From Pandoraea vervacti (GTDB lineage: Bacteria > Pseudomonadota > Gammaproteobacteria > Burkholderiales > Burkholderiaceae), in the NCBI RefSeq assembly GCF_000934605.2, contig NZ_CP010897.2, positions 5,456,001 to 5,520,000 of the forward strand: DNA of 64,000 bases, in the 5' to 3' direction. The position numbers and the translations under genes were made by a program. Under the pieces are notes generated by a model. That model searched no databases and was not told where the DNA came from. It saw only the letters and a program-made list of their open reading frames with translations. This document shows positions 16,068 through 24,692 of this stretch, one piece after another; the stretch's first letter is position 1, and every line of letters begins with the position of its first letter.

Positions 16068-16973
16068 ATGCCGTTTCTCGTCGATCCTGCCGCACAGGCT
16101 GCGAGACGTCGCGCGTCCATTGACGACGCGTTGCACGCGCGCGCCACGACGCCACAGACTTCGGACATGGTTCAGCCCGCCTGCGAGAACGTGCCCCCGG
16201 TGGAGCCGGCCTCACGCCCGGCGCGGACCGCCGCCACGGCGTCGACACGATCGATCGCCCAGTCCGTCGCACGCAGGATTGACGCCGCTCGCGAAGCCGA
16301 ACGCACGCGACTCGCCCAGGAAATACACGACGGGCTCGGCGCACATCTCACGGCGTTGCAGCTGGTGGTGGCGCGCCTGGCCGATCGCGCGCCGACGAGC
16401 GCCGCCGAATGGCAGTCCTTCTGCGCCCAGATCCAAAACGCAGCCAACGCAGCGCGAGACGCCGCCGACCAGCTCGTCGGCCGCAACCGCCCGCCTGCGC
16501 TCGACGCCGGCCTGGCCGTATCGCTGCGCGCGTGGGTGCGCGGCTTCGGCGAGCAAAGCGGGCTCACGTGCATCTGGCGCTGCGACGACGTGACGCGCGA
16601 GCGCGTTGCGAACCTGACACCCGACGCCGTGCTGGCCTTGTACCGCATTGCGCAGGAAGCCCTCGCCAACGTCGCCCGTCACGCACGCGCCACGCGCGTG
16701 GTCGTGGCGCTCGATGGCGGCCATCGCTCACTCAAACTCACGATTTCCGACGACGGTTGCGGGCTGGCCCGCGGCGCACGTCGCAAGCCGGGACATTTCG
16801 GATTGGTTGGCATGCGCGAGCGCTGCACGGCGCTCGGCGGCACATTACGAATCGGCAGTGTTCAGGGATCGGGAACGCTCGTGAGTGCACGGCTTCCCTG
16901 GCATCAGATCCTGTCTGCCCCGACCGGCCACCATGGTCCGGAATCGCTTGCTCTTCACGGATACGCATCATGA
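16068..16973 (+). CDS. soluble NarX/DegS-type sensor histidine kinase
   Basis: 301 residues with no membrane segment. Residues 1-65 are low-complexity; then HisKA_3 with RLAQEIHDGLGAHLTALQLV (H87), a DHp region, and an HATPase domain (RIAQEALANVARHARATRVV, ISDDGCGLA, GHFGLVGMRERCTALGG). It should phosphorylate the LuxR-type regulator whose ATG overlaps its stop (ATGA). The sensor input is not obvious: no PAS, GAF or haem motif is seen. ATG 16068 is preferred over TTG 16005 because of AGGGA upstream. It lies beside fliC, which hints at motility control. Confidence 0.8.
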   Translation: MPFLVDPAAQAARRRASIDDALHARATTPQTSDMVQPACENVPPVEPASRPARTAATASTRSIAQSVARRIDAAREAERTRLAQEIHDGLGAHLTALQLVVARLADRAPTSAAEWQSFCAQIQNAANAARDAADQLVGRNRPPALDAGLAVSLRAWVRGFGEQSGLTCIWRCDDVTRERVANLTPDAVLALYRIAQEALANVARHARATRVVVALDGGHRSLKLTISDDGCGLARGARRKPGHFGLVGMRERCTALGGTLRIGSVQGSGTLVSARLPWHQILSAPTGHHGPESLALHGYAS

Positions 16974-17629
16974 CGCTTAGAGTGCTCATCGTCGACGACC
17001 ACGCCATCGTGCGCCAGGGCGTCCGGCAATTGCTCTCCGATAGCGGGAGTATCGCCGTCATTGGCGAAGCCGACTGCGGCGCGGAAGCGCTGGAGATGAC
17101 CGACGCCGCGCAATGGGACATCGTTCTGCTCGACATCTCGTTGCCGGACACGAACGGTCTGGAAATTCTCAAGACGTTGCGGCGCAAACATCCGCGTCTG
17201 CCGATCATGATCTTCAGCATGTATGGCGAAGGTCAGTTCGCGCTGCGTGCCCTCAAGGCCGGCGCCGCCGGTTATCTGAGCAAGCGCTCGAACGCCCAGC
17301 AACTGGTCTCGGCCGTACGGCAGGTGGCCGCGGGCCGCAAGTACGTGAGCCCGATGGTCGCCGAAACCCTGGCCGACTATCTCGGCCCGGACGCCGACCA
17401 GCCGCCGCACGAGCGCCTGTCGGACCGCGAATACCAAACGCTGTGCATGATCGGCTCGGGCAAGCGCCTGACGGATATCGCCAACGCACTGTCCCTCTCG
17501 GTGAAAACCGTAAGCGTGTATCGCACCCGTTTGCTGGAAAAGATGCGCCTTAACAATAACGCCGAGCTGACGTATTACGTGATGCAGCACGGACTGGTCA
17601 GCGCCGAGATGGGGCCGGTCTGCGCCTGA
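16970..17629 (+). CDS. LuxR/NarL-family response regulator upstream of fliC
   Basis: 219 residues: receiver (LIVDDHAIVRQGVRQLL, phosphoacceptor D55 in VLLDISLPDTNG, KAGAAGYLSK) and a C-terminal LuxR helix-turn-helix (LSDREYQTLCMIGSGKRLTD ... LSLSVKTVSVYRTRLLEKM). Overall it resembles UvrY/GacA and NarL. It overlaps the kinase gene by 4 bases, so the two are coupled. It is followed by a terminator and then fliC, so it does not co-transcribe with flagellin but may regulate it. Confidence 0.87.
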   Translation: MTLRVLIVDDHAIVRQGVRQLLSDSGSIAVIGEADCGAEALEMTDAAQWDIVLLDISLPDTNGLEILKTLRRKHPRLPIMIFSMYGEGQFALRALKAGAAGYLSKRSNAQQLVSAVRQVAAGRKYVSPMVAETLADYLGPDADQPPHERLSDREYQTLCMIGSGKRLTDIANALSLSVKTVSVYRTRLLEKMRLNNNAELTYYVMQHGLVSAEMGPVCA

Positions 17630-17706
17630 GCGCGTTCGGCACGGATACCGTCACCACATTTCCTGCAAGATTCCCTCGGGAATCATCAGAACTAAGTACT
17701 CACTTC

Positions 17707-17737
17707 GTGGCCCGCCAATGCGGGCCACGCGCATTTT
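17707..17737 (+). terminator. intrinsic terminator after the LuxR-type regulator
   Basis: 8-bp stem GTGGCCCG / CGGGCCAC, six-base loop, then GCGCATTTTT. It ends the kinase-regulator operon. Confidence 0.75.
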
Positions 17738-18019
17738 TGAGCTCGACCGACGTCATTGAGAAGAATTTTCACGGCGCCGGAAAATTTTTTTCTGTGCTCG
17801 GCGGCCGCCCCCACGACTTGAGAATTGCGGTCCGGCACGCCACAGATCATCCCCACCCCGGCACCTCTCCGAGCCTTACAGGACAAGAATAGGCGGCACA
17901 TTGCCCCTTTCCTTGACCGATCAACCGTGGAGGAAATTTGTAGACTGGCTTTCTAGCGTTTTTCCGACATCGACCTGCCAAGTCGACGGAAGTGGCGAAA
18001 GCATTTTGCAAAGCCACCC

Positions 18020-18046
18020 TAAATTTTCCCAAAGCGCGTCCGATAT
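18020..18046 (+). promoter_or_regulatory. sigma28 (FliA) promoter of fliC
   Basis: TAAATTTT, 11 bases, TCCGATAT, against the consensus TAAAGTTT-N11-GCCGATAA. Spacing is exact. It lies 92 bases before the fliC ATG. Confidence 0.85.
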
Positions 18047-18137
18047 CCCCTACAACGGCGGCTTTCGGCGATTGGCTGGTGAGCCAAAGTTACGGCGCTT
18101 AAGCCGGAGCCAAATAATTTGGGAAAGGAGTTGCTAA

Positions 18138-19559
18138 ATGGCATCTGTCATCAATACCAATATCTTCTCGCTGGTTGCTCAACGTAACCTGAGCTCGTCG
18201 CAAGGCGCGCTGCAAACCTCGATCACGCGTCTGTCGTCGGGTCTGCGCATCAACAGCGCTGCTGACGATGCTGCCGGTCTGGCCATTACCGACCGTATGT
18301 CGGCACAGGTCAACGGTCTGACGCAAGCCCAGCGCAACGCCAACGACGGTATCTCGCTGGTGCAAACCGCTGCGGGCGCCCTGTCGTCGATCACCGACAA
18401 CCTGCAACGCATCCGCACGCTGGCCGTTCAGGCAACCAACGCCACGAACTCGGATTCGGACCGTGCCGCACTGGACCAGGAAGTCCAACAGCGTCTGGCT
18501 GAAATCAACCGTACGGCTTCGCAAACCCAGTTCAACGGTCTGTCGGTGCTCAACGGCACGATGGGCGTGGCGAACTTCCAGGTTGGCGCCAACGCCGGCC
18601 AGACCATCTCGGTCGACCTGTCGCAAAGCATGACCACGCAAAGCATCGGCGCCGTGGCTCAAGCCAACTCGACGACCAACCCGCTGTCGTTCACGATCGC
18701 TGCTGGCGACCTGACGATTCAAGACGGTACGGGCACAGCACAGAACGTTGCCGCCGGCACGTACAACAACGCCAACGAACTGGCTGCCGCCATCAACACG
18801 GCCGGCGCCAAGGCAGGCTTCACGGCGAACATCGCTTCGGTGAACTCGTCGGGTCAGCTGGTCATCGCCAACACGGATCCGGGCGCTGGCCTGACCGTCG
18901 GCGGTACGGCACAAACGACCCTGGGTCTGCCGGCTACGATCGCCGCAGGCGGTGCAGCGGTCACGTCGACCGGTGTGGCTTCGCAGTTCCAGACCACGCT
19001 GTCGACCGGCGACCTGACCTTCACGGTCAACGGCGTTGCCCACGACATCACCGGCACGTTCAAGAACTCGTCGGACCTGGCCACCGCGATCAACTCGGCG
19101 AACATCGGCATCAACGCGTTCATCGATACGACCGGCGCAATGCACATCAGCTCGGGCCAGTCGTTCAAGATCTCGTCGACCAACGCTGCCACGCCGAGCA
19201 CCCTGACGCAGCTCGGCCTGACCGCCGGCACGTACACGACGTCGGGCAGCCTGGCGACCGCAGACGTGACGTCGGTCAACAGCGCCACGTTGATGCTGTC
19301 GCAGATCGACGCAGCCATCAACACGGTCGACTCGTTCAACGCAAAGCTGGGTGCTACGCAAAACCGCTTCCAGTCGACGATCTCGAGCCTGTCGACCACG
19401 ACGCAAAACCTGACGCAGGCGCGTTCGGGCGTGCAAGACACGGACTACGCAGCGGAAACGGCTAACCTGACCCGCTCGCAGATCCTGCAACAAGCCGGTA
19501 TCTCGATGCTGTCGCAAGCCAACCAGCTGCCGCAGCAAGTGCTCAAGCTCCTCCAGTAA
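18138..19559 (+). CDS. fliC: flagellin
   Basis: A 473-residue flagellin forming the filament. The N-terminal D0/D1 (ASVINTNIFSLVAQRNLSSS ... LQRIRTLAVQATN) and C-terminal D1/D0 (ARSGVQDTDYAAETANLTRS ... LPQQVLKLLQ) are intact. The middle (about 175-390) has two flagellin-IN-like units with AGTYNNANELAAAINTAG and GTFKNSSDLATAINSAN, making the surface-exposed domains. AAAGGAG lies 7 bases before the ATG and a sigma28 promoter upstream, so expression follows hook completion. It is the only flagellin in the window. Confidence 0.97.
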   Translation: MASVINTNIFSLVAQRNLSSSQGALQTSITRLSSGLRINSAADDAAGLAITDRMSAQVNGLTQAQRNANDGISLVQTAAGALSSITDNLQRIRTLAVQATNATNSDSDRAALDQEVQQRLAEINRTASQTQFNGLSVLNGTMGVANFQVGANAGQTISVDLSQSMTTQSIGAVAQANSTTNPLSFTIAAGDLTIQDGTGTAQNVAAGTYNNANELAAAINTAGAKAGFTANIASVNSSGQLVIANTDPGAGLTVGGTAQTTLGLPATIAAGGAAVTSTGVASQFQTTLSTGDLTFTVNGVAHDITGTFKNSSDLATAINSANIGINAFIDTTGAMHISSGQSFKISSTNAATPSTLTQLGLTAGTYTTSGSLATADVTSVNSATLMLSQIDAAINTVDSFNAKLGATQNRFQSTISSLSTTTQNLTQARSGVQDTDYAAETANLTRSQILQQAGISMLSQANQLPQQVLKLLQ

Positions 19560-19583
19560 TTCCGGAGCTGCACTGAAGTCAAA

Positions 19584-19603
19584 CCGCACGCGCGAGCGTG
19601 CGG
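19584..19603 (+). terminator. hairpin between fliC and fliD
   Basis: 8-bp stem CCGCACGC / GCGTGCGG with a GCGA tetraloop, 24 bases after fliC. There is no T-run, so it may attenuate or stabilise the abundant fliC mRNA rather than fully terminate. Confidence 0.5.
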
Positions 19604-19716
19604 TCCGCCGGCGGCGTCACTGCATCAAGCGGTGCCGCCGCCTTAAGCTTTACAGACCGACCTGTTGCGGCATGTCGGCAAGGAAGCCCGAGTTCAACAA
19701 AGCGAGAGCAGAAAAC

Positions 19717-21765
19717 ATGGCAACTTCAACGTCTTCGACTGGCAGCATTTCCTCTCCCGGCATCGGCTCGGGGCTGGACGTCAATGCGCTTGTCACGAGC
19801 CTGATGCAGCCAGCGAACAACAAGCTCACGCTGCTGAAGAACCAGGAAACGAGCTACCAGACCAAGCTCTCCGCACTCGGTCAGTTGCAATCCTCGCTCT
19901 CCGCGTTCCAGGCGTCGCTGCTGACCCTGTCGAGCGCGTCGCAGTATCTGCAAATGTCGGCCAACGTCGGCGACAACACGATTCTTACCGCATCGAGCGG
20001 CACGAGCGCGGCAGCCGGCTCGTACAGCGTCAACGTTTCGCAACTGGCGCAGGCACAGAGCCTGACGACAAGCGGCGTGACCAATCAGACGAGCGCCATC
20101 GGCTCCGGCACGGCGACCAAACTGACCTTCTCGTTCGGCACCATCACCGGCGGCACGCTCACCGACGGTGTCTATTCCGGCGCAGGCTTCACGGCCAACG
20201 CCTCGCAACAACCGGTGACGATCACCATCGACAGCAGCAACAACTCGCTGCAAGGCATTCGCGACGCGATCAACGCGTCCGGCGCGCCGGTCAATGCCAC
20301 GATCGTCAACGACGGCAGTAACACGCCGTACCGCCTCGTGCTTACGTCGAAGACGACGGGCGAGGCGATGAGCATGAACATCAGCGCGGCCGCCGGCGGC
20401 GATGCAACGGTCGCCAACATGCTGACCTACGACGCGACCGGCACGCAGAACCTGACGCAGACGGCGGCCGGGCAAAACGCCAAGCTCACCGTCAACGGTC
20501 TTGCGATCACCAGCGCCACGAACACCGTCCAGAATGCCGTGCAGGGTCTGACGCTGTCGCTCGCCAAGGCAGGCACGACCACCGTCACCCTGAGCAACAA
20601 CACCAGCGCGGTCACCTCGGCGGTACAAAGCTTTGCCACGGCGTACAACACGCTGCAAAGCACGATGAGCTCGCTCACCAAGTACGATCCGACGGGTCAG
20701 GCGACCGGCGCACTGATCGGCGACTCGACGGTGAACCTGGTGCAAACGCAGCTGCAAACGATTCTGAACGGCCGCCTGCCGGGTGTGCAGGGCAACGGCC
20801 TGACGTCGCTCGCCCAGATTGGCGTGAACTTCCAGAACGACGGCACGCTGACGGTCGACACCACCGCGCTGAACAAGGCGATGACGACGGGCAACGGCTT
20901 CCAGCAACTGGCCTCGCTGCTCGCGACCAACGGCATCAGCAGCGACAGTCTGGTGACGTACAACGGCTCGTCGAGCAAGACGCAGCCGGGCAACTACGCC
21001 GTGAACATCACGCAGGCGGCCACGCAGGGCACCGCGACCGGCTCCGTCACGTTGCCTGCGAGCACCACGATCACGGCCGGGAACAATCAACTGAACATCA
21101 CGCTCGACGGCAACAATGCCAGCGTGGTGATCCCTGCCGGCACTTACACGGCGGACCAGCTCGCCACGGCCATTCAGTCGGCGATCAACGGCAACAGCGT
21201 GTTCTCTGCCGCAGGGTCGGCCGTGGGCGTCGCCCAGAAAAGCGGCATTCTGACCATCACGTCCAACCGCTACGGGTCGGCCTCGCGCGTTCAGGTCACC
21301 GGCGGCTCCGCTTTCGATGCGGTGTTCGGCACCAACACGCTCAAGACGGGCGTCGATGTCCAAGGTACGATCGGCGGCATGCTGGCCGTCGGCTCCGGTC
21401 AAACGCTCACGGGCGGCGCCGGGACGGCCGTCGACGGCCTGAAGCTCACGATCGGCGGCACGGCCACGGGCAGTCGCGGCACGGTGGCGTTCTCACAGGG
21501 CTATGCGTCGCTGCTCAATAACCAGGTGACGGATTTCCTCGGCGCCACGGGCGCCATTTCGAGCGCGAAGACGAGTCTGAACAGCACGATCAAGCAGATC
21601 CAGCAACAGGAGAGCGACTGGCAGGACCAGATGACGCAGATGCAGAGCCGCTATCTCGCGCAGTTCACGGCACTCGACGCGACCATGGCCAAGCTGCAGA
21701 ACACGAGCGACTACCTCAAGCAGGTGCTGGGCGGATCGTCTTCGTCGTCTTCGTCGTCGAAGTAA
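19717..21765 (+). CDS. fliD: flagellar filament cap protein FliD (hook-associated protein 2)
   Basis: 682 residues, clearly longer than the ~470 of E. coli FliD. FliD_N starts at ISSPGIGSGLDVNALVTSLM. Two flagellin-IN-like hairpins are seen (NASQQPVTITIDSSNNSLQG and NNQLNITLDGNNASVVIPAG), followed by FliD_C with a coiled coil (INSTIKQIQQQESDWQDQ-like helix) and YLAQFTALDATMAKLQNTSD. The C-terminus is eight serines and a lysine. It caps the filament tip and folds incoming flagellin. ATG 19717 is chosen because the typical FliD start follows; an upstream ATG at 19672 gives odd sequence. Confidence 0.95.
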   Translation: MATSTSSTGSISSPGIGSGLDVNALVTSLMQPANNKLTLLKNQETSYQTKLSALGQLQSSLSAFQASLLTLSSASQYLQMSANVGDNTILTASSGTSAAAGSYSVNVSQLAQAQSLTTSGVTNQTSAIGSGTATKLTFSFGTITGGTLTDGVYSGAGFTANASQQPVTITIDSSNNSLQGIRDAINASGAPVNATIVNDGSNTPYRLVLTSKTTGEAMSMNISAAAGGDATVANMLTYDATGTQNLTQTAAGQNAKLTVNGLAITSATNTVQNAVQGLTLSLAKAGTTTVTLSNNTSAVTSAVQSFATAYNTLQSTMSSLTKYDPTGQATGALIGDSTVNLVQTQLQTILNGRLPGVQGNGLTSLAQIGVNFQNDGTLTVDTTALNKAMTTGNGFQQLASLLATNGISSDSLVTYNGSSSKTQPGNYAVNITQAATQGTATGSVTLPASTTITAGNNQLNITLDGNNASVVIPAGTYTADQLATAIQSAINGNSVFSAAGSAVGVAQKSGILTITSNRYGSASRVQVTGGSAFDAVFGTNTLKTGVDVQGTIGGMLAVGSGQTLTGGAGTAVDGLKLTIGGTATGSRGTVAFSQGYASLLNNQVTDFLGATGAISSAKTSLNSTIKQIQQQESDWQDQMTQMQSRYLAQFTALDATMAKLQNTSDYLKQVLGGSSSSSSSSK

Positions 21766-21813
21766 TCGCAGCAGGTACGCAACGCACATCGGCCACGCGC
21801 TTCGGAGAAAGTC

Positions 21814-22248
21814 ATGTACGGTCAAAACGCCGCCAACGCGTATCGCAAGGTCGGTCTCGAAACGGGCGTGATCGCCGCCAGCCCGCATCAGCTCATCGTG
21901 ATGCTCTTCGACGGCGCGAAGGCCGCGCTCACCAAGGCGCGCGTGCATTTCGAAGACGGCCGCATCGCCGAACGCGGTCAGGCCATCTCGAAAGCCATCG
22001 AGATCATCGGTGGGTTGCGCGATGGCCTGAATATGGAAGTCGGTGGGGAACTGTCTCGCAATTTGCGTGATCTCTACGACTACATGGGGCGACGTCTGCT
22101 CGAAGCGAATCTTGAGAACGACGTGGCCAAGGTACAAGAAGTCGACACCCTGCTCGACACCATTGCATCGGCCTGGCGAGCGATCGCGCCGAGCACCGGC
22201 ACGGGTGCCCCCGCCGTTCAGGCGGGCACCGGAGTGCGCTATGAATGA
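21814..22248 (+). CDS. fliS: flagellin export chaperone FliS
   Basis: 144 residues with the FliS hallmarks: MYGQNAANAYRKVGLETGVI, SPHQLIVMLFDGA, the helix RGQAISKAIEIIGGLRDGLN and LYDYMGRRLLEANL. It binds the flagellin C-terminus in the cytoplasm, preventing premature polymerisation and guiding export through FlhA. It lies 48 bases after fliD and overlaps fliT by 8 bases, so fliDST form an operon. Confidence 0.95.
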   Translation: MYGQNAANAYRKVGLETGVIAASPHQLIVMLFDGAKAALTKARVHFEDGRIAERGQAISKAIEIIGGLRDGLNMEVGGELSRNLRDLYDYMGRRLLEANLENDVAKVQEVDTLLDTIASAWRAIAPSTGTGAPAVQAGTGVRYE

Positions 22249-22579
22249 AGCGACGACCTTGCTGAACTGCTACGAAAGTATTGCCGGCCTCACGGAGCGC
22301 ATGCTCGGCGTGGCGCGCGACGGCGACTGGGATGCCCTGATCGACCTTGAGTCGCAGTATCGTGCGCAGGTCGATGCGATCAAGCAGCTCGACGCCGATC
22401 TGCCGCTCTCGGAAGACGAGCGCTCGCGCAAGCACGCCATCATTCGCCGCATTCTGGCCGACGACGCTGCCATTCGCGATCTCGCGGTTCCTCATCTGGC
22501 GCACCTCGACGCCATGATCAACAGCACGCGCCGTCAACGTGCCCTGCACGAAGTCTACGGCCTGAACCTGGGCGCCTGA
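22241..22579 (+). CDS. fliT: flagellar export chaperone FliT
   Basis: 112 residues, all helical, starting MNEATTLLNCYESIAGLTER and including WDALIDLESQYRAQVDAIK. Size, position after fliS and helix pattern fit FliT, the chaperone of FliD; in enterics it also antagonises FlhDC. It overlaps the fliS stop. Sequence conservation in FliT is low, so context carries part of the call. Confidence 0.85.
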   Translation: MNEATTLLNCYESIAGLTERMLGVARDGDWDALIDLESQYRAQVDAIKQLDADLPLSEDERSRKHAIIRRILADDAAIRDLAVPHLAHLDAMINSTRRQRALHEVYGLNLGA

Positions 22580-22620
22580 CGCGCGCTGCGCGTCACATCG
22601 TCCGCATCTCGGAGTAAGGC

Positions 22621-24075
22621 ATGGCCGGTCTCGACTCGGTTCTGGCCACGACACTCGCCCGGCGGCTCGACTCGTTGCTCGGCATTGGGCAAGGTGTCGC
22701 TTCGACGACCGCGCCCACCGCGATAGCCGGTTCGCAACCTGCCGGCGACGCGACCGCCGCGCTTGGCGATCTCGCGACCCGAACGTCGCCGACGGCCGCA
22801 GCGCCCGGCAACGCAACACCGCAAAGCGCCGCCCGGACACCCACGCCGATTCAGCAGGCAACGCTCTCCGCTGCTGCGCGCACCATCGACACGATCCTGC
22901 GTATCGCCCCCGAATCGCCCGGTCCCGTACAGGCCAGCGCGCCGGTGTGGCCCGCTGCGCCCGGCACCGGCGCGCCGGCGTTGGCGCCGCTCGTCGCCGC
23001 TGCGCTCAAGGAAGCCTTGTCCACGAGCGGGCTTTTCTACGAATCGCATCTGTCGCAATGGGCCTCGGGCAGTCGTTCGTTCGAGCAATTGCAGGCGGAG
23101 CCACAGTTGCGCTGGCCGGCGTCTGCCAATCTCGCTGCGCAATTGCGTGCAGCCGGCGCCGACGCCACGCTACCCGGGCCCGGGCCGCTCGCCCGTCTGC
23201 TCGGCCCGGCCGGGGGCGAAGCCGCACTGGCGACGGGCTGGCCAACGCTCACGCCGTCGGCTCTGGCGGCTTCGACATTGCCGACGGCAACGCCCACTCC
23301 GTCAGCCGCCCCGACCGCCCAGTCCGGCACACCGGCGCAGCTCGGAACGACGGACGGCGCCGATGGCGGACTTCGGGCAAGCGCGAACCTTCCGAATACC
23401 GCAAATGCACTGGCCCATGCGGCGAGCGTGGCGCATACGACGAGCAACGTGCTGCCGTCCGGTCATGACGGCGGCGACGGCTCGCTGGCGGCAGGCGGGA
23501 CAGCAACGGCGGCGCAGCCGCATGGCGCCGCCGCTGCGATGGCGGCCGTGGCGAACACCCCGGCGGAGAGCGTGACGCTGGTGCGTCAGCAGCTCGACAT
23601 GCTCGTCAATCCCCAGTTTCAGTGGAACGGCATGGCGTGGCCCGGTGCACCCATGGAGTGGCAGGTCGAGGAACGCCCCGGGCAGCCGGCCCCGGGAGAG
23701 GCTGCGGCGCCAACGACCTGGCATACGCATTTGCGTTTGACCCTGCCGTCGCTGGGCACTGTCGACGTCACGCTCGGCTTGTCGGGGCAGCAATTGCAGG
23801 CCCGTTTGCTGGCCGACTCGACCGACGCCACGCAAGCGCTGTCCAACGAGGGCGAGGATTTGCGTCAGCGGCTGGCGGCGGTCGGCCTCATTGCGAGTCA
23901 GTTGTCGTTCGGTGCGCTGGGTTCGCTGGATGAAGGAGGCGCCTTCGCAGGCGCCGCCCCGATGCCGCAGGTCGGGAGCGAGGGTGCGCTAAATTCACCC
24001 TCGTCCGACACCGAGACTGCCGAACTGCCCGCGCCTGTGAATGGACCCACGCCGACGACCGGGGGTGACGCATGA
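22621..24075 (+). CDS. second FliK-like hook-length-control domain protein
   Basis: 484 residues, Ala/Pro/Thr-rich for the first 300, ending in a Flg_hook-like domain (THLRLTLPSLGTVDVTLGLS, QQLQARLLADSTDATQALSN, LRQRLAAVGLIASQLSF). It differs from the canonical FliK at 33569-35059. FliK proteins are exported rulers whose C-terminal domain contacts FlhB to switch export from hook to filament. This copy is coupled to a stand-alone FlhB C-terminal domain (ATGA overlap), so the two probably act as a pair. An ATG with GGAG upstream fixes the start. Confidence 0.75.
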   Translation: MAGLDSVLATTLARRLDSLLGIGQGVASTTAPTAIAGSQPAGDATAALGDLATRTSPTAAAPGNATPQSAARTPTPIQQATLSAAARTIDTILRIAPESPGPVQASAPVWPAAPGTGAPALAPLVAAALKEALSTSGLFYESHLSQWASGSRSFEQLQAEPQLRWPASANLAAQLRAAGADATLPGPGPLARLLGPAGGEAALATGWPTLTPSALAASTLPTATPTPSAAPTAQSGTPAQLGTTDGADGGLRASANLPNTANALAHAASVAHTTSNVLPSGHDGGDGSLAAGGTATAAQPHGAAAAMAAVANTPAESVTLVRQQLDMLVNPQFQWNGMAWPGAPMEWQVEERPGQPAPGEAAAPTTWHTHLRLTLPSLGTVDVTLGLSGQQLQARLLADSTDATQALSNEGEDLRQRLAAVGLIASQLSFGALGSLDEGGAFAGAAPMPQVGSEGALNSPSSDTETAELPAPVNGPTPTTGGDA

Positions 24076-24437
24076 CGTTGCCACCGGAGCGCCGCACGGC
24101 GGTCGCATTGGCCTATGGCGCGAAGGACTCGGCGCCTCGCGTAGTGGCCAAGGGTTACGGCCTGCTCGCCGAGACTATCGTGCGCACCGCGCGCGAGCAT
24201 GGCCTGTACGTGCACGAGTCGCCGGAACTGGTGAGTCTGCTGATGCAGGTCGATCTCGACCAGCGCATTCCGGCGCAGTTGTATCAGGCGGTCGCCGAAC
24301 TGCTGGCCTGGCTTTACAAACTCGAAGCGGGTCGCGGCGGCAACCCGCCACCACTGCCGCCGGGCATCGTTGCACCGGAAGCGCCGACCGACGCCGCCGG
24401 CCCCGCCACCCCTCCCTCCCCAACGCCGTCCGCCTGA
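24072..24437 (+). CDS. stand-alone FlhB C-terminal-domain protein (FhlB-like)
   Basis: 121 residues matching only the part of FlhB after its self-cleavage site. RRTAVALAYGAKDSAPRVVA aligns with FAVALEYKDNMRAPRVLAKG of FlhB in this window, and HGLYVHESPELVSLLM ... IPAQLYQAVAELLAWLYKLE with HRIPILEAPPLARALH ... IPATLYTAVAEVLAWVFQLR. The NPTH motif and the membrane domain are absent. A Pro-rich tail of 30 residues follows. Such proteins can stand in for the FlhB C-terminal fragment in other bacteria. It is coupled to the FliK-like gene by ATGA. Confidence 0.85.
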   Translation: MTLPPERRTAVALAYGAKDSAPRVVAKGYGLLAETIVRTAREHGLYVHESPELVSLLMQVDLDQRIPAQLYQAVAELLAWLYKLEAGRGGNPPPLPPGIVAPEAPTDAAGPATPPSPTPSA

Positions 24438-24692
24438 CACCGCAGACGCTAGGTCATGCAATGCACGCGAGACGCGTGTATCGCGTGAACCGTCCGATTT
24501 CCGTGATTGGTCGTTCGCTCGCCTGATTCGTCGGAAGCCCACCATTGAAAGTATCTGCGGCGGTTCTCGCGGCGACGCATCCGCTCGCCTCGCGCACGAA
24601 GCAAGGGATGCCAATAGCATGTCTTCTTTCGCCACGTGTTGCAGCGTACATCCGCGCACGTCCCTTGCTTACCCTTTCGATCTCGTCAAAAA

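Larger units (their letters stand above)
17630..18137. other. intergenic region between the LuxR-type regulator and fliC
   Basis: 508 bases. It contains the terminator at 17707-17737 and the fliC promoter at 18020-18046, leaving about 280 AT-rich bases between. I see no gene there; runs such as GGAAAATTTTTTTC could bind H-NS-like proteins. Confidence 0.6.

Noticed and set aside
16005..16068. TTG start for the NarX-like kinase
   Set aside because: ATG 16068 has a better ribosome binding site; the upstream part adds no conserved sequence.
17692..17901. Minus-strand 69-codon frame before fliC
   Set aside because: It spans the terminator hairpin and has no recognisable features.
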